The notes under the pieces were generated by a model that was not told the DNA's origin, did no database searches, and saw only the letters and a list, made by a program, of their open reading frames with translations. Positions 9,937 through 21,604 of a stretch of 64,000 nt of DNA are shown piece after piece. The stretch comes from Diabrotica undecimpunctata (Eukaryota > Arthropoda > Insecta > Coleoptera > Chrysomelidae), in contig NC_092811.1 of assembly GCF_040954645.1 (NCBI RefSeq), forward strand, positions 117,377,343 through 117,441,342. The letters run 5' to 3'. A program made the translations under genes and the position numbers. The first letter of the stretch is position 1, and the number at the start of each line of letters is the position of its first letter.

Positions 9937-11003
9937 CTATTTTGCTGGAGGCTTGGCTTTCTGTTTCTCAAGTTGGGCTCTGAAATACAAAAATAATATT
10001 AGAAATTTATTTTAATATTTTCTTAGGCTATCAAATATAAAATCTAACTATGATTAAAGCTTATTTAAGCTTATGAAAGTGTACATTATCACAAAATAAA
10101 AAAAGATGGTGCAATTTTTGTTATTATTTGGAATTAACAGCTTATTTACCACTGTATTAGTTACGTTTAACCTAAAATATCAACAAGTTACCTTTTTTTT
10201 CTATAGGGTAATGTTTTAGAGTATTTTTTACTTACATTATTTGTAAATACCTTTGATTTGTGGTTTATTTCTTTGACAAAAATTTTAGAAGTAGTAGTCT
10301 TATTTCTCTAGAAAATTATTGGAATGCATTTCTTAAAACCATAGTATCTACAAAGAATATAAAGCGTCTATATTCTTTGGTATCTATTTTTGTTTTTTCT
10401 CTGCATCTGATATAATTATTTTCTCTAAAACTCTCATTTATATATGCTTTCAAGGCTTAATTCTTCTTCCTAACGTGCCTTATTAAGCCCACTTGACGTT
10501 GGCGATTCACATGACAAGACTCTGACTGTCTTAAGCTATTCTGAACAGTTGTTCAACTCTCCACATTCCAATGGTTAAATAGGAACATTAAATTAGCTAG
10601 ATAGTCAGTATATGTCCAACTTAAAACTTTTACAGTCATTTTAGATATACCACTTCTTTAACCGACCAGATTATTATCCACATAACAAGTAACTGTATAT
10701 ATCGAAAGTTCTACATTTGTTGGTTTTTTTCGTTTAGCTATTTAGGATAATAATTAATAGAGGACCTACCTTAACTGTTTGTTGAAATCATCTTCAACGT
10801 TATCGTCTTCCCAGTTATCCTCCCATACACTAATATCCTGTTCGTCCTTTTCTTTGCCGGACCAATCTAAAACAAAGAAAATGCTAAAATAAGCAAATCA
10901 TTCAACATAACCTCGTTTTGTATTTTTTACCTTCAACGGGAAATTCTTCAAATTCGTCATCCTCTTCCAAAACTCCAAGATCTAGTTTGGCTTTGTCAGT
11001 CAT
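9937..11003 (-). CDS. Sem1: Sem1/DSS1, 26S proteasome lid subunit, three exons
   Basis: Minus-strand exons are 10931-11003, 10770-10866 and 9937-9979, with GT-AG borders (GTAAAA, GTAGGT donors; TTTTAG, TTTCAG acceptors). The joined protein has 70 residues, the family's usual size. It begins [20 protein letters not shown], carries the acidic/tryptophan signature [17 protein letters not shown] and ends in the helix [18 protein letters not shown]. Sem1 holds the proteasome lid together during assembly, is a component of TREX-2 mRNA export complexes and binds BRCA2. The acidic W-rich patches are the known partner-binding sites and all are present. The intron between exons 2 and 3 holds a small LINE tail. 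Confidence 0.97.
10461..10570 (-). mobile_element. LINE 3' tail fragment in a Sem1 intron
   Basis: TTCTTCTTCC at 10461 is the reverse of a GAAGAA tail, and the following GTTGGCGATTCACATGACAA resembles the end of RTE-like LINEs seen elsewhere in the window. Only about 100 bp remain and no frame is intact. Confidence 0.4.
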
Positions 11004-11599
11004 TTTAAGAATTATTTGTGAGTATTTAAAATCTTAAGAAGGTATTTAGATCTCTAAGCGGAACAATTATTAGATATTTTAAGCAAAGATTTTAGTTGTT
11101 GAAATTGAAAACTAAAACAGAATTTAGTTGTCAGTTGTCGGAGTTGTCAGTAGTCAAAAATATACCGGCAGCAGCATCTGTGGATAAAATAAGAAACTTC
11201 ACATACTGAAATTCAAGTCTAGTTTATCCGTTGTCTCATAGAGGTCCAATTATTAAAATAAATAAATAAATAAAAATTTAACTAACCATTTTAGCGCACA
11301 GTTGAGAAATAATATAAGAAATTACATAAGATCCATAAAGATTAAGTAAAAAATCGTATTTTTCCAGACCCCTCATGCTTTCATTGTAAATTCTAATTGA
11401 CTCTGATCTCGAAACTTGTACATATCTTTTTTATTCTTGTCCCATCTGATCTACTGTCTTTTATCGTTTGCAACAAAGTTGGAACCAACTTTATATTACT
11501 GCTTTATTGTCGTAAGTCCAGAACCATATGATCAGAGAGGTTCTGAATATACCTAAGTAGATATTTCCCATTAAGGTACATATTTAAGCAGAACAAAAG

Positions 11600-12356
11600 A
11601 GAATTTTAAGAACAAGGGACGAAAAAGCACAGGTTATTTTCAACGATTTCAGCAACCATCCGAGTAGACTATTAAGAGAGTTGAGAGACTACGACGAAAA
11701 CCAAAGGTCAATACTAGGCGGCCCAAACAGCAGTAAGCTGGATATAGAGAAGACCCAGAAGAATAGTGGAGAAATGATACGCAGAAACAGAAGACCTAAA
11801 AAAATCCCTATTCTTATATTTTATTTCCTATCTATCTACACAGCCCTCTAACCCCCAACCCGAAAGAGAATTCTCAGCCTCAAACCAATGCAACAAATCT
11901 GTCACAAATAGAGTCTAAGGAAGCTTCCAGGAATTGGAAAATAAATGCGGAAGAAGGACAAACATAAGAAGAAAAAAACGCCTGAAAATTGCTAAAAGTA
12001 ACGATGAAAGGCCTGGTTGTTCATAGATGACCAACAGCCAAACACAGCATCTTCGTTCGTAACATCTCCGAACGATATCACGTTCATACCAAAAGAAACT
12101 CGAGTAACAAGAGAAAACCGACAAAGAAAAGGAAGGTCACCAAAAAACTCATAAGCAACTCTAAAACAAATTAAACTAAGAGTAAAAACATACAAAAAAT
12201 CAAGAAAGGAAGAAAGAGGAAGAAAAAGAAGAAACTCAATCCGATGAAGGATGGATAATGTACCGACAATGCTGTGATTGGGCACACTATTCCTGTGCTG
12301 GAGAAGAAGACGAGGATGATGAAGCAACACATCTTTGTACTAGGTGTGAAACTTAA
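11600..12356 (+). pseudogene. Degenerate pogo-type (DDE_1) transposase C-terminus
   Basis: Broken plus-strand frames end with WIMYRQCCDWAHYSCAGEE, an acidic stretch and HLCTRCET before a stop at 12354-12356. This Cys/His-rich finger at the end of a basic, lysine-rich linker is typical of insect pogo/jerky-like transposases. The first cysteine of the finger appears replaced by Tyr. The DDE core is not visible here, so only the tail survives. Frameshifts and stops are frequent upstream of 12200. Confidence 0.5.
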
Positions 12357-12419
12357 GTTTTGTTCAAAATAATGTAACAATTTATTTTTATAATACATTG
12401 CACTAAACTTTACTTAGTT

Positions 12420-15400
12420 CTTCTTCTTTTGGCATTACAACCCTGGATGGATCTTTGCCTGTCTAGCTATGTCCTTCAATTCAGATCTCTCTTGGGCCCT
12501 TCTCCTCCACTGTCTTATATTCATGGTTTTCAGGTCGTCTTTCACGTCCTCCAACCATCTCGTCCTGGGCCTTCATTTTTTCCGCCTTCCTACGGACTTT
12601 CACTGTAACATCTTCGTAGTCGTTTTCGTGTCTTCTTGTCGCCGCCATGACAGTCTATGACTTTTCACAAATCTTACAATGTCATAACCTTCATTCCGTT
12701 CATTAACCTCGTTGTTTCTCCTGATTCTCCATGTGCCGTCTTCCTCTTGCACCGGGCCATATACTTTTCTTAGTATCTTTCTCTCAAATGTCCTGAGTTG
12801 GGCTTCCTCTTTTTTCGTCATTACCTAGGTTTCACAACCATAGGTTACTACGGGTCTAATCAAAGTTCTGTAGATAGTCATTTTGGTTCTTTTGGCTAAT
12901 AATTTCGATGTCATCAATCTTTTATTAGCATAGTATGTACGATTTAATCATTAATGCATTAATTTCGCTACTTACAGAATTCTTCTGATTGATTTCTGTG
13001 CCCAAGTATGTGAAGGCATTAACACGTTCAATAGTATAGTTGTCTATTGCTATACTATTTTCATTCTCAGGTGTTCTTTTGATGGTCATGTACTTAGTTT
13101 TTGTTTCGTTTATTTTAAGCCCTCTTTTTTGTGCTTCAGGATCAATTTCCTTGAACGTTTCCATTAGTCGTGTCTTGCTTTTACTAATAATGGCGACATC
13201 GTCTGCATATGCAGCAATTTGTACTGTTTTGGTGTTTATATGGCGGTTACATTGGTTTTTCTGATGACTGCTTCAAGAGCTAGGTTGAACAGCATGGTTG
13301 AAAGTGCGTCTTCTTGTCTCACCCTCATGGTGATGTCAAACAGGGTAGACAGTCCTCCATCTACTCTAACTGCGGCTTTTGAACTTCGCAACGTCATTTT
13401 TATGAGGCTGATATATTTTTTTGGTATGCCTAGATTTCGGAGGCCTTCCAGCATTTTTTCTCTGTTCACACTATCAAAAGCTTGTTTAACGTCTATATAC
13501 ATATTAGGTAGTTCTATGTCGTATTCATAAGCTTTCTATTGTATTGTTCTAAGTATGAATATGTTGTCTGTAGTGGCTCTATTTGGTCTGAATCCATTTT
13601 GATAATCACCAATTATTTTTTCGGAGTATTCTGACAATCTAGTGTAGATAATACCAGAAAGGATTTTGTATATTACATTTAGGATTGTAATTGTTCTGTA
13701 ATTCTGACATTCCCTCTTATCTCCTTTTTTATATATTGGCTGTATAAGACCAACTGCATATTCCTCCGGCATTTGTTCCTTGGTCCATACCAACTTTATC
13801 AAGTAATGGATTCTTTCCCAGAGTTAGGGTTCTCCATATTTTAACAATTCTGCCGAAACTCCGTCCGTTCCTGGCGCTTTACTGTTTTTTAGTTTCCGTA
13901 TTATTTGAACTACTTCTTTATAACTCGGATTTTCAATGTGCTGCTCCGCCGTAAAATATATTGTCTCGTTTTGATCATTTCCATTGTCTGCATTTAGGTT
14001 TTCCTTTTATAGAATTTTCATTCTTTTATAGAATTTTCTGCTCTCATGTCTGTTGTCTGTTGTTCTAGGATTTCTTGTACTTATTTTTTCAAAGCCTCTC
14101 TTTTTTTCTTCTGCATATTCTAGTCGCTTGTATTTTCTTTTCGTTATACATTTCTCTGCTATTTCTTGTGTTTCTTTGAAGTTGGTCAAACCTTTTTTCC
14201 TCTACTTTAATTCTGCATTCATCATCATACCATTCCGCATTTCTTTGCCTTTTGGTTTTTCCGACAGTTTCCTCTGCAGATTCCGGTATTATTGTTTTTA
14301 ATTGTCTCCATTCTGCCTCTGCAGTATCTTCCTGTCTAATTCTGTTGAGTTTTATTTGGAGAGTATTTTGATATTCTTGTGTCTTTGTTGGACTTTTGAA
14401 TCCTTCAACCTTTCATTTTTTAATTTGGCTATTTTTTCCTTTTGCCACTGTCGCGATTTTCTGCCGCAATTTTGCCCCCACAGGATAGTGATCTGAGTCA
14501 GAGTTCGCCCCACGATACGTTCTGACATTAGTTATGTCTGTTGCCCATCTTTTTGAAATGAGAATGTGGTCAATTTGATTGGCTTCATTGGTTCCTGGTA
14601 TTTTCCATGTTTATAGATATCTTTTCTCTGGAAGTTGCTGACAACTACATATTTATTTGTATTTTATTGTTACATCATTATTTGGTGTTGCAAATTGTGC
14701 AACCCTAGGTCCATTTTGACCGATTTCATTAGGCAAGCTATGTTTCCGAAATATGTTTCTTCTTTCCCCAGCTTAGCATTAAAGTCGCCTAATGTTATAA
14801 CAACATCGTGTCTTTGAATTTTATCACATACTTCCTGAAGTTCTCCATAGAATCTTTCAACCTCGTCTTCATCAGCTTCTTCCGTCGGTGCATATACATT
14901 AACCATTGTCACGTTATGCAATTTACCTTACCCTTGAATCTTATGGTGCAAATTCTGTCTGATATTGGTGTAAATGCGATAATGACTTTTCGCAGTCTAT
15001 TGGTTACTATAAACCCTACTCCTCTTTCACCTTGTCTCATTTTATTTCCGGAGTAGTATAGTGAGAACTTATTTTTACGAATTTCTCCCTGGCTCTTCCA
15101 TCTTTTTTCCTGCAGTGCCAATATTTCATCATAGCTCCTGCATTTTACTCCTTCACACATTCCAGGTTTCAAATTTTGAATAATTTTGATAATCATGTCC
15201 ATTTTTCTTTGCTGAGTTCGTCGTTGTGAGATCCGTTCGTTTGTTTCATTAGCCATTGTATTCGCAACAATTGAGTTTTACAGGGAAGGGTTTTTAGCCC
15301 TTCGCTCAACCCCCTATTCATCGGAGTACCAAGGCTCCCTTCTTCGTCAGCACTGACCTGACCTTCCACTGGGGTTGGTTACCCAATCTAAAGTGGAGTT

Positions 15401-15518
15401 GCTCAGGTTACCGGTGTGTACCAACTTGGAGGTGAAGATAGGAATTGAGTAGGAGAGGCTGAGTGATGCTAACAGGTTACGGCATCATGTATTGAGCTTT
15501 ACTACCCCTTTACACACC
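12420..15518 (-). mobile_element. Full-length but inactivated RTE-like LINE with 15-bp target duplication
   Basis: On the minus strand: 5' untranslated region (15518 to about 15256), endonuclease N-terminus (MANETNERISQRRT..., ALQEKRWKS, YYSGN), TMVNVYAPTEE and GDFNAKLG of the apurinic-type endonuclease, RT blocks (IQPIYKKGDKRECQNYR, NGFRPNRATTDN, DVKQAFDSVNREKM), the thumb (VNAFTYLGTEI) and the C-terminus (FERKILRKVYGP). Several frameshifts and stops inactivate it. AAACTTTACTTAGTT (12405-12419) and AAACTGTACTTAGTT (15519-15533) bracket it with one mismatch. The 3.1-kb length fits a complete RTE element. The 3' end is ...GTTGTAATGCC with a GAAGAA tail. Confidence 0.88.
15256..15518 (-). other. 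5' untranslated region of the RTE-like LINE
   Basis: This non-coding, relatively GC-rich stretch lies between the endonuclease start and the right target duplication, so it is the 5' leader of the element. RTE-like LINEs use it as internal promoter; that role is inferred. Confidence 0.55.
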
Positions 15519-15533
15519 AAACTGTACTTAGTT

Positions 15534-16170
15534 ATATTGTATTAAATGCCCTCACTTTGCCCAATTTAGTATCCCTGTTTGCCCCATTATAAGAGGCAAA
15601 CCGAGGCATACTAGTTTTATGAATATTTTGTCTATAAGATGTAGTTGTCAAATATAATAAGGATATAATTTCTTTAGTGAATTTGGTACTGTCTGGCAAC
15701 TTTATTCGAGTTATTAAACTCATGAAAAAAATTAACACAGAAAAAATATATATGTACCTATTTATTAGGGACCCCACTATGCCCACTCTCCCCTACCACT
15801 GAAGTAATTAAACTGTTTCTTCAGATTGAGATAATGTTCTTGTTGCTTAGGGTTTATGTCAAATCCTAGTTCCTGTTTTATATTTTCAAGTGAATCTGTG
15901 ATAACCTGCTCCCCCCAGTTACCAGTATTTCAAGATTATCAAATTTAGTGTATTTATTAGCGATGATTTATTTTTATTTACGATTAAAATAAAAAATTAT
16001 CAAACAGAACTTTTATTAAAAGTTTAAAAATAATTATATAACATTTAATCAATAAAAATAATTACCAATGTTATTTTTCCTAATTTAATTCTATCCGCAG
16101 GTCAACAAATAAGTGATGATATCACGTACAGTGTTGTCTTAACGTTTTTATCGGTTTTAACATTCTTTTT
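15534..16170. other. Gene-free AT-rich stretch
   Basis: No coding region, element end or RNA gene was recognised. Short polypyrimidine and poly-A runs only. Confidence 0.4.
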
Positions 16171-16304
16171 TTAATTCCACTATGACAATACATTTAATTT
16201 TAAGTCAGTAATATGTTATTAATATAATCTGTGGGTTTTAATTCCACTATGACAATACAATTAATTTTAAGTCAGTATTATGTTATTAATATGGTCTGTG
16301 GCTA
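16171..16304. repeat. Two tandem copies of a 67-bp unit
   Basis: TTAATTCCACTATGACAATA begins at 16171 and again at 16238, each followed by near-identical sequence ending ATATGTTATTAATAT and TCTGTGG. A third partial start (TTAATTCCACCA) appears near 16348. The unit does not encode protein in any clear frame. Confidence 0.8.
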
Positions 16305-16629
16305 ATGGACGAAGTCAGAAGCTTCTCCGTATACACACACAAACACTTTTAATTCCACCATATAATTTTTAATAAACAACTTATGTACCTTAGATTCATA
16401 TATTGCTGTAACAAAATAAAAAAGAATGAACGCAGTAGTAACCTACAAAACCAAAAATATGGATATTATACCTATAGAGCCATAAAATAATCGAAATTGA
16501 GGAAAGCCATGGAATCACATAAACATACGAGTCGGTAGCAACCTAGTCATTATGCTGAATTATGGATTGACGTTATCAATATAAAACTTGATTAGGCCCA
16601 TATTTTAACAAATAGCTTTGCGAAAATTA

Positions 16630-17495
16630 AATAAAAATGGTATGCAACACATTATTTATTAATAAATATCTAATTTCTCGTGAAAAGTTTTTCAGATCAC
16701 CTCGAATATATGGCATACCCAAAATTCACAAACCAGATATTCTTCTACGTTCCATTGTCAGTGCATACAACTGCCCTACATAACATTTGCCAAGTACTTG
16801 GCCAAAACTATACAACCTAGTAAGTTTCGATATCGTTTCACTCTTTAGAAACATTCCTATAGACGAAACTCTAAACATTCTAAAAACTAATGCAGTATAC
16901 AGCAAGACCACTTATCTGTCATTAAACATTGTATGTCCAACACTTACTTCATGTTCCAAAATCAATTCTACAGACAAATAAATGGTATTCCAATGGGCTC
17001 CCCACTATCTCCAGTAATTGCCAATATCTTGGCTTTGGTGTCTTTTCAAACCCATCTAAATGGTATATATCCTAGAATCCAGTTCACAATGGAGGTGGAA
17101 ACTGATTTATCCCTACATTTACTGATTTACAACAAGCCCTCATCCAAAACGGTTACCGCGAAAATCACATCAATGGGAGCATCCACAGACATCAATCTCC
17201 CTCTTAATCTCAACCCAAAGACTCAGACCCTCATCAATCAAGAGGAATAAAGACACAATATTCACCCCCCCCCTCCAACAAAAATTTTCATCTCTTGTCC
17301 GATCAAGCAAAGCAACATTCCAAGTAAAAAAAAGTTTATGAAATTCCTTGTGCAGACTGCCCCCGATCTTATATAGGCCAAACAAATCGTAGAATCGAAA
17401 GTAGGATTTATGAACATTCTATTTCTGTTTGCAATTCCGATTTAATTTCAGCTCTAGGTCAACGCCATCTTCATACAGGTCACATGCAATAAATT
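16630..17495 (+). mobile_element. Degenerate Penelope-like element (RT plus GIY-YIG endonuclease)
   Basis: Plus-strand pieces include SFDIVSLFRNIPIDETLNIL and INGIPMGSPLSPVIANI, the Penelope-type RT motifs, then, after a deletion that removes the YADD region, YEIPCADCPRSYIGQTNRRI with EHSISV, the GIY-YIG-type endonuclease with its upstream CxxC. The domain order RT then GIY-YIG defines Penelope-like elements. Internal deletion and frameshifts make it inactive. Confidence 0.8.
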
Positions 17496-17539
17496 TGATG
17501 AAGGAATTCCTTCATACACGATCACAAGTCAAAACACTT

Positions 17540-17760
17540 CCTCGTGTTATAACTGAGTTTCTGTTCAGGATGTTTCGGAAGTAACCAGTTACTCATCAAG
17601 TAGACGAAAATCCTGCTAAACGTGATAGATACTGCTATTGTTTCAGTGAAAAAATTAAGTCGTATACGTCTATGAAATGTACAAAATGTAGTGCATTCAC
17701 TTGTAAACGACATTCTAAATCTAATCTAATATGGTATGTATAAATTGTAATGATCAAATA
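17540..17760 (+). pseudogene. piggyBac transposase C-terminal cysteine-rich domain
   Basis: The frame reads RDRYCYCFSEKIKSY then MKCTKCSAFTCKRHSK and, after a frameshift, CINCND. The spaced CxC...CxxC...CxxH...CxxC pattern is the zinc-binding tail of piggyBac transposases. It directly follows the Penelope remains. The catalytic core is not visible, and a related but longer copy exists at 40.3-43.5 kb. Confidence 0.65.
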
Positions 17761-18014
17761 AATTAAGGTTTTTTTTGTACAATTTATTAAAATTGGTTAA
17801 ATTTTATGTTGTAATTCTTATTTAAGGTGAGCCCAGAAGAAGGTTAATTACTATTCTTCTCTGTAAATTCCAATTTTGAGAGTTCTATTGTTTGAGAACG
17901 GTTAGAAAGTCTGGTTGTCAATATTAAAAAAAAAAAAAAATATTAACATTCCTTCTTAATTGAAAAAACAAATTTTTATTTAGTTTGATAAAGCTAATAG
18001 TGTTAGTTTAACTA

Positions 18015-19584
18015 CAGTATTGTGCGAATTAATGGAATCATTTGTGACATTTTTCAATATTCACCGTTTACCACACAGAGCAACAGCTGGATATTACGAT
18101 TAGGAAGGGTGAAAAGATTATCCACGTTAAGAGAAATCGCAAAAACGTGAGTAATGAGTCAGGGCATAAGCAAGATTTTGAAGCGTAAAGGAAAAACGGG
18201 ACCAATGGATGTGAAAAGGTTAGGAAAATGCGGAAGATAGAAAAAAACAGCACAAGCAGATGAAAGATTTTTTACTTCGAAAGAGCAAATTGGACCTAAG
18301 AAAAACAAGACAAGAGCCCTAACAGAATCTAGCAGCATCAGGTGTAGTGATTTATGACTCAACTGTTCGGAAAATACTTTTGTGAATGGTAGAAGGGAAA
18401 TGCGTCCACAGAAAAAACAGCTTCTAAATGAATGAATGAATGAAGAAACAAAGGGTACTAGAGTACACAGGGTAGTATTAGAGAACATTAAAATATACTC
18501 TTATTGGACTGTAGACAACTGGAGAAAAGTCCTGTTTACTGATGAAACTCAGTTCATAGTTCAAGGACAGCAGTCGAAATTCATCAGGAAGTCTGACAAT
18601 GAAAACCTTAGACTATCTCATATTAATCAAACCGTAAAACATTCAGTCAAAAAATGTTTTGGGGATATTTTTCATACATGGGGGTTGGATCTTTGTTACC
18701 AATCGAAGGCATGATGTAGAGCCAAAAATACAAATCTACATTGGAACCGCGTTTAGACATAGAACTTCAATTATGTCAGTCCCAAGGAGCAGCGATTGTT
18801 CAACAGGACTCTGCTTCCTGTCACAAATTAAAGCAAATGATGGATCTTTTCAAAACTAAGAAGATTAATATTTTAGATTGGCCCGGTAATTCGCCACACC
18901 TGTTCTTCTTCTCATTGCGCCGTCTCCTTTCGAAGGTTGGCGATCCAAATGGCAATTGTAGTTTTGGAAACTGCTGCGCGAAAGATCTCTGCGGATGAGC
19001 GGTCGAACCATCTCCTCAGGTCTTTCAGCCACGAGTTCTGGCGTCTTCCTACTGATCTTTTGCCCTGTACTTTTCCTTCCAGTATAACTTGAAGAAATTC
19101 ATATCTTTAGCCTCTCAACACATGACCCAAGTATTGCATTTTCCTCTCTTTGATTATTCTTAGTATTTTTTTTGTTTACACATGCGACGAAGTACCTCAA
19201 CATTAGTAACTCTTTGTACCCATGGAATCCTCAACATTCGTCTGTACATATACATCTCAAAGGCATCTATTTATATACGCCAGACCTCAACCCCATTGAA
19301 AATTTATGGGCCGTTTGCAAAGCTAGACTTCGCAAAATCGACTGTACTACAAAAATAAAAATTATGGAAGCGGTCATTCAGGTTTGCTTTCGAGATGAAA
19401 GGTTATCTGGGAACTGTCAGAAGCTCGTAGAATCTATGCCAAAACATGTAAAAGCAAAAATCGCAGCCAAGGGGGGACGTATTTCCTACTAGTTTACCTT
19501 TATAGTTTTGTCAAAATATAATTTTTTTCTGAAACTGTTTTTTCATTAAAACAGCCTACGATTCCATTAATTCGTTCAGTACTG
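18015..19584 (+). mobile_element. Tc1-like DNA transposon, broken by a LINE insertion
   Basis: Left end CAGTATTGTGCGAATTAATG at 18015 (after TA at 18013) and right end, reversed, CAGTACTGAACGAATTAATG at 19584 are terminal inverted repeats. The transposase frame retains the three acidic positions of the DDE core: FTDETQF (near 18540), QQDSASCH (near 18810) and TPDLNPIENLW (near 19285). The N-terminal DNA-binding part (18060-18430) has stops and frameshifts. A 377-bp LINE piece splits the codons for the S-P-D-L-N-P motif. Without it the element is about 1.18 kb. The right TA duplication is imperfect (ATA). Confidence 0.88.
18901..19277 (-). mobile_element. 5'-truncated RTE-like LINE inside the Tc1 transposase
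   Basis: Flanked by CGCCACACC (18892-18900) and CGCCAGACC (19278-19286), a 9-bp duplication with one change; removing the insert and one copy restores the codons for NSPDLNP. The insert reads on the minus strand as the end of the LINE family found full-length at 43.9-46.6 kb (shared block around GAACTCGTGGCTGAAAGACC). It has a GAAGAAGAA-type tail at 18901-18910. Confidence 0.9.
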
Positions 19585-20639
19585 ATATTTTCTTATTGAA
19601 TTTCCTATTCAACTGATCTATTACACATAATTCATACAGTACATTCAACCAACTTCACCTCTAAACGATTAACGGAATTCGCAGAAAACCTTTCGTTGTA
19701 GTAAAAGGCACGGTAAACTGCACTGGTGTTCTCCATAATGTGTAACACTTTGCTAAATTTCAGGTATAAAATAAATATACGTGTCCTTAACCCGTTGTTC
19801 ATAGTTGTTCATATTTTGTTACATTTTTTTTTTTAATCAATAGTATTCTTGCATAATGATATTTAACGTAAATTTCTTTCACCTACTGGTTTAATAATCT
19901 TTTTCTGAAACAAATACTACCGTGCTAAGGATAATTTATATTCAAAGTAGATATACAAAGTACTAAAATATCACTTTTAATTTTTGTTAAAAAATACTTC
20001 GGAGTAAACTAGAACATTTTGTCAAAAAATAAATGTGGAAAACATTTTAATTTGTTTATGTACGGTTTCTAACTATTTGTAAACTTTTTATCAAACATAA
20101 TTAAATTACAATCGGCATTTATAATGATCATTAGGCTAATTTGCTTAATGTGTTTAGGATCTTTGCAAGCGGTTTTATTATATTTTTACCTCTCAAGCAC
20201 AACAGTTAGAAAGTTTCTGTCATATTGATCGTAACTCAGTATATTTTTCTCAAAAAGTTGCATGGGGCGCCATACCAAAAAAGTTGTTCAATTCTTGGAG
20301 GCCATGTCAGACAGATATGACTGACGGAAATTTTTACGGTGGGGCCATGTCAGTCATATATAACTTGACACGATAGCTTTTGAATACCCTTCTATCACTC
20401 AAAGTTACGTGAGGGTATATGGATTTTTATATGCAATTTTGTTGTTGTGGCGTCCAGTAATACTCCATTAAAACATTGGTGGCGTTCCAAGAAAAAATAA
20501 TGAAAAATTAAAAAAAAAATAGTTTTTATTTTTGCCATACAAAAATGAAGCAAAAACAGGAAAATATAAATTTATTATTTTATTATTTATTAAAAGAATT
20601 AAATTTTTGAGAGAATATACTAGACTTAAATCTTAAAAT

Positions 20640-21325
20640 GCAACATTCGTATACGTAGATGAGACATGGATATTTGCAAAGGGTGGAAATAAAAGAATTT
20701 GGAAAGACGACAGCATAAAATCAATAAAACACACAGATAGCGAAGGCAAAAGACACATCATTCTTCATGCAGGAGGGATAGAAGGCGTTATAGAAAAGGC
20801 AGATTTAATTTTTTCTTCAAAATCAAAATCTGCTGATTACAATGAAAACATGAATGCAGATATGTTTTTTAAATGTCTTGAGGAGAAACTGTTACCTAGT
20901 CTGAGTGAACCATCTGTTATAGTTTTAGGTAATGCACATTACCATTCGGAGGTTTTTTGGAAAAACAACCAAAACAGTCGTGGAACGTACCGAGCATAAG
21001 AAATTGGTTAATTAAAAATAATATCAATTTTCAGAAATACGCCTTCAAATGAGAGTTACTGGAAAATTCGAAACGTAATGAAATACCAACGGTTCATATA
21101 GTTGACCAAATTGTATCAAGTTATGGACATCAAGTACTACGGTTACCGCCGCATCACTGCCAGTTTCATCCCATTGAACCCATCTGGGATATATGTAAAA
21201 CGTATTATGATAATCACGTTGGATGCAGTGGATAAAGTGACGATTTAGTTAGGGAAATGTGGCAGCAACTCCAGAAATATGGGCCAAAACTGTAAATAAA
21301 TGTCTAAAATTAATAGAAGGGTGAA
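20640..21325 (+). pseudogene. Tc1/mariner-type (DDE_3) transposase, decayed
   Basis: The frame reads FVYVDETWIFAKGG (first Asp), KRHIILHAGGIEGV, SADYNENMNADMF, and PSVIVLGNAHYHSE where the family has VLDNASYHS, so the second catalytic Asp is changed to Gly or lost. After a frameshift, HIVDQIVSSYGHQVLRLPPH and HPIEPIWDICK supply the third acidic residue. This matches the insect DDE_3 family related to Tc1/mariner. The N-terminal DNA-binding part was not recognised between 19750 and 20640. Confidence 0.75.
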
Positions 21326-21392
21326 TTAGTAAAATGAATCCAGTGATTATATATTTACATAATGATAGCGTTAGTGAAGACAAAATAATAGT

Positions 21393-21604
21393 GTGACTGT
21401 GGTGCGCAACGACAGACCGTCCGTCACATTGTTGAAGAATGCCCCCGAAGGCGGTTCCCTGGAGTTTTTGACGAGTTCCTGAATGCGACCGAAAATGTTT
21501 TAGACTATATTAATGCATTAGATGTTCGTTTGTAATACTCCATGTAATGTTTTATATTGCTTTTTAAATATGTGTTCTTATTGTATGCCATACGATAAAT
21601 AAAT
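21393..21604 (+). mobile_element. LINE C-terminal fragment with HIVEEC motif
   Basis: CDCGAQRQTVRHIVEECPRR then FPGVFDEFLNATENV, DYINALDVRL and a stop at 21532 is the Cys-His ending of LINE ORF2 proteins of the I/R1/Jockey type. It ends in ATACGATAAATAAAT, which became the target duplication of the next LINE. Confidence 0.65.

Noticed and set aside
11915..12398. Minus-strand hydrophobic frames over the pogo C-terminus
   Set aside because: Antisense of a lysine/glutamate-rich region gives Phe/Leu-rich peptides by chance.
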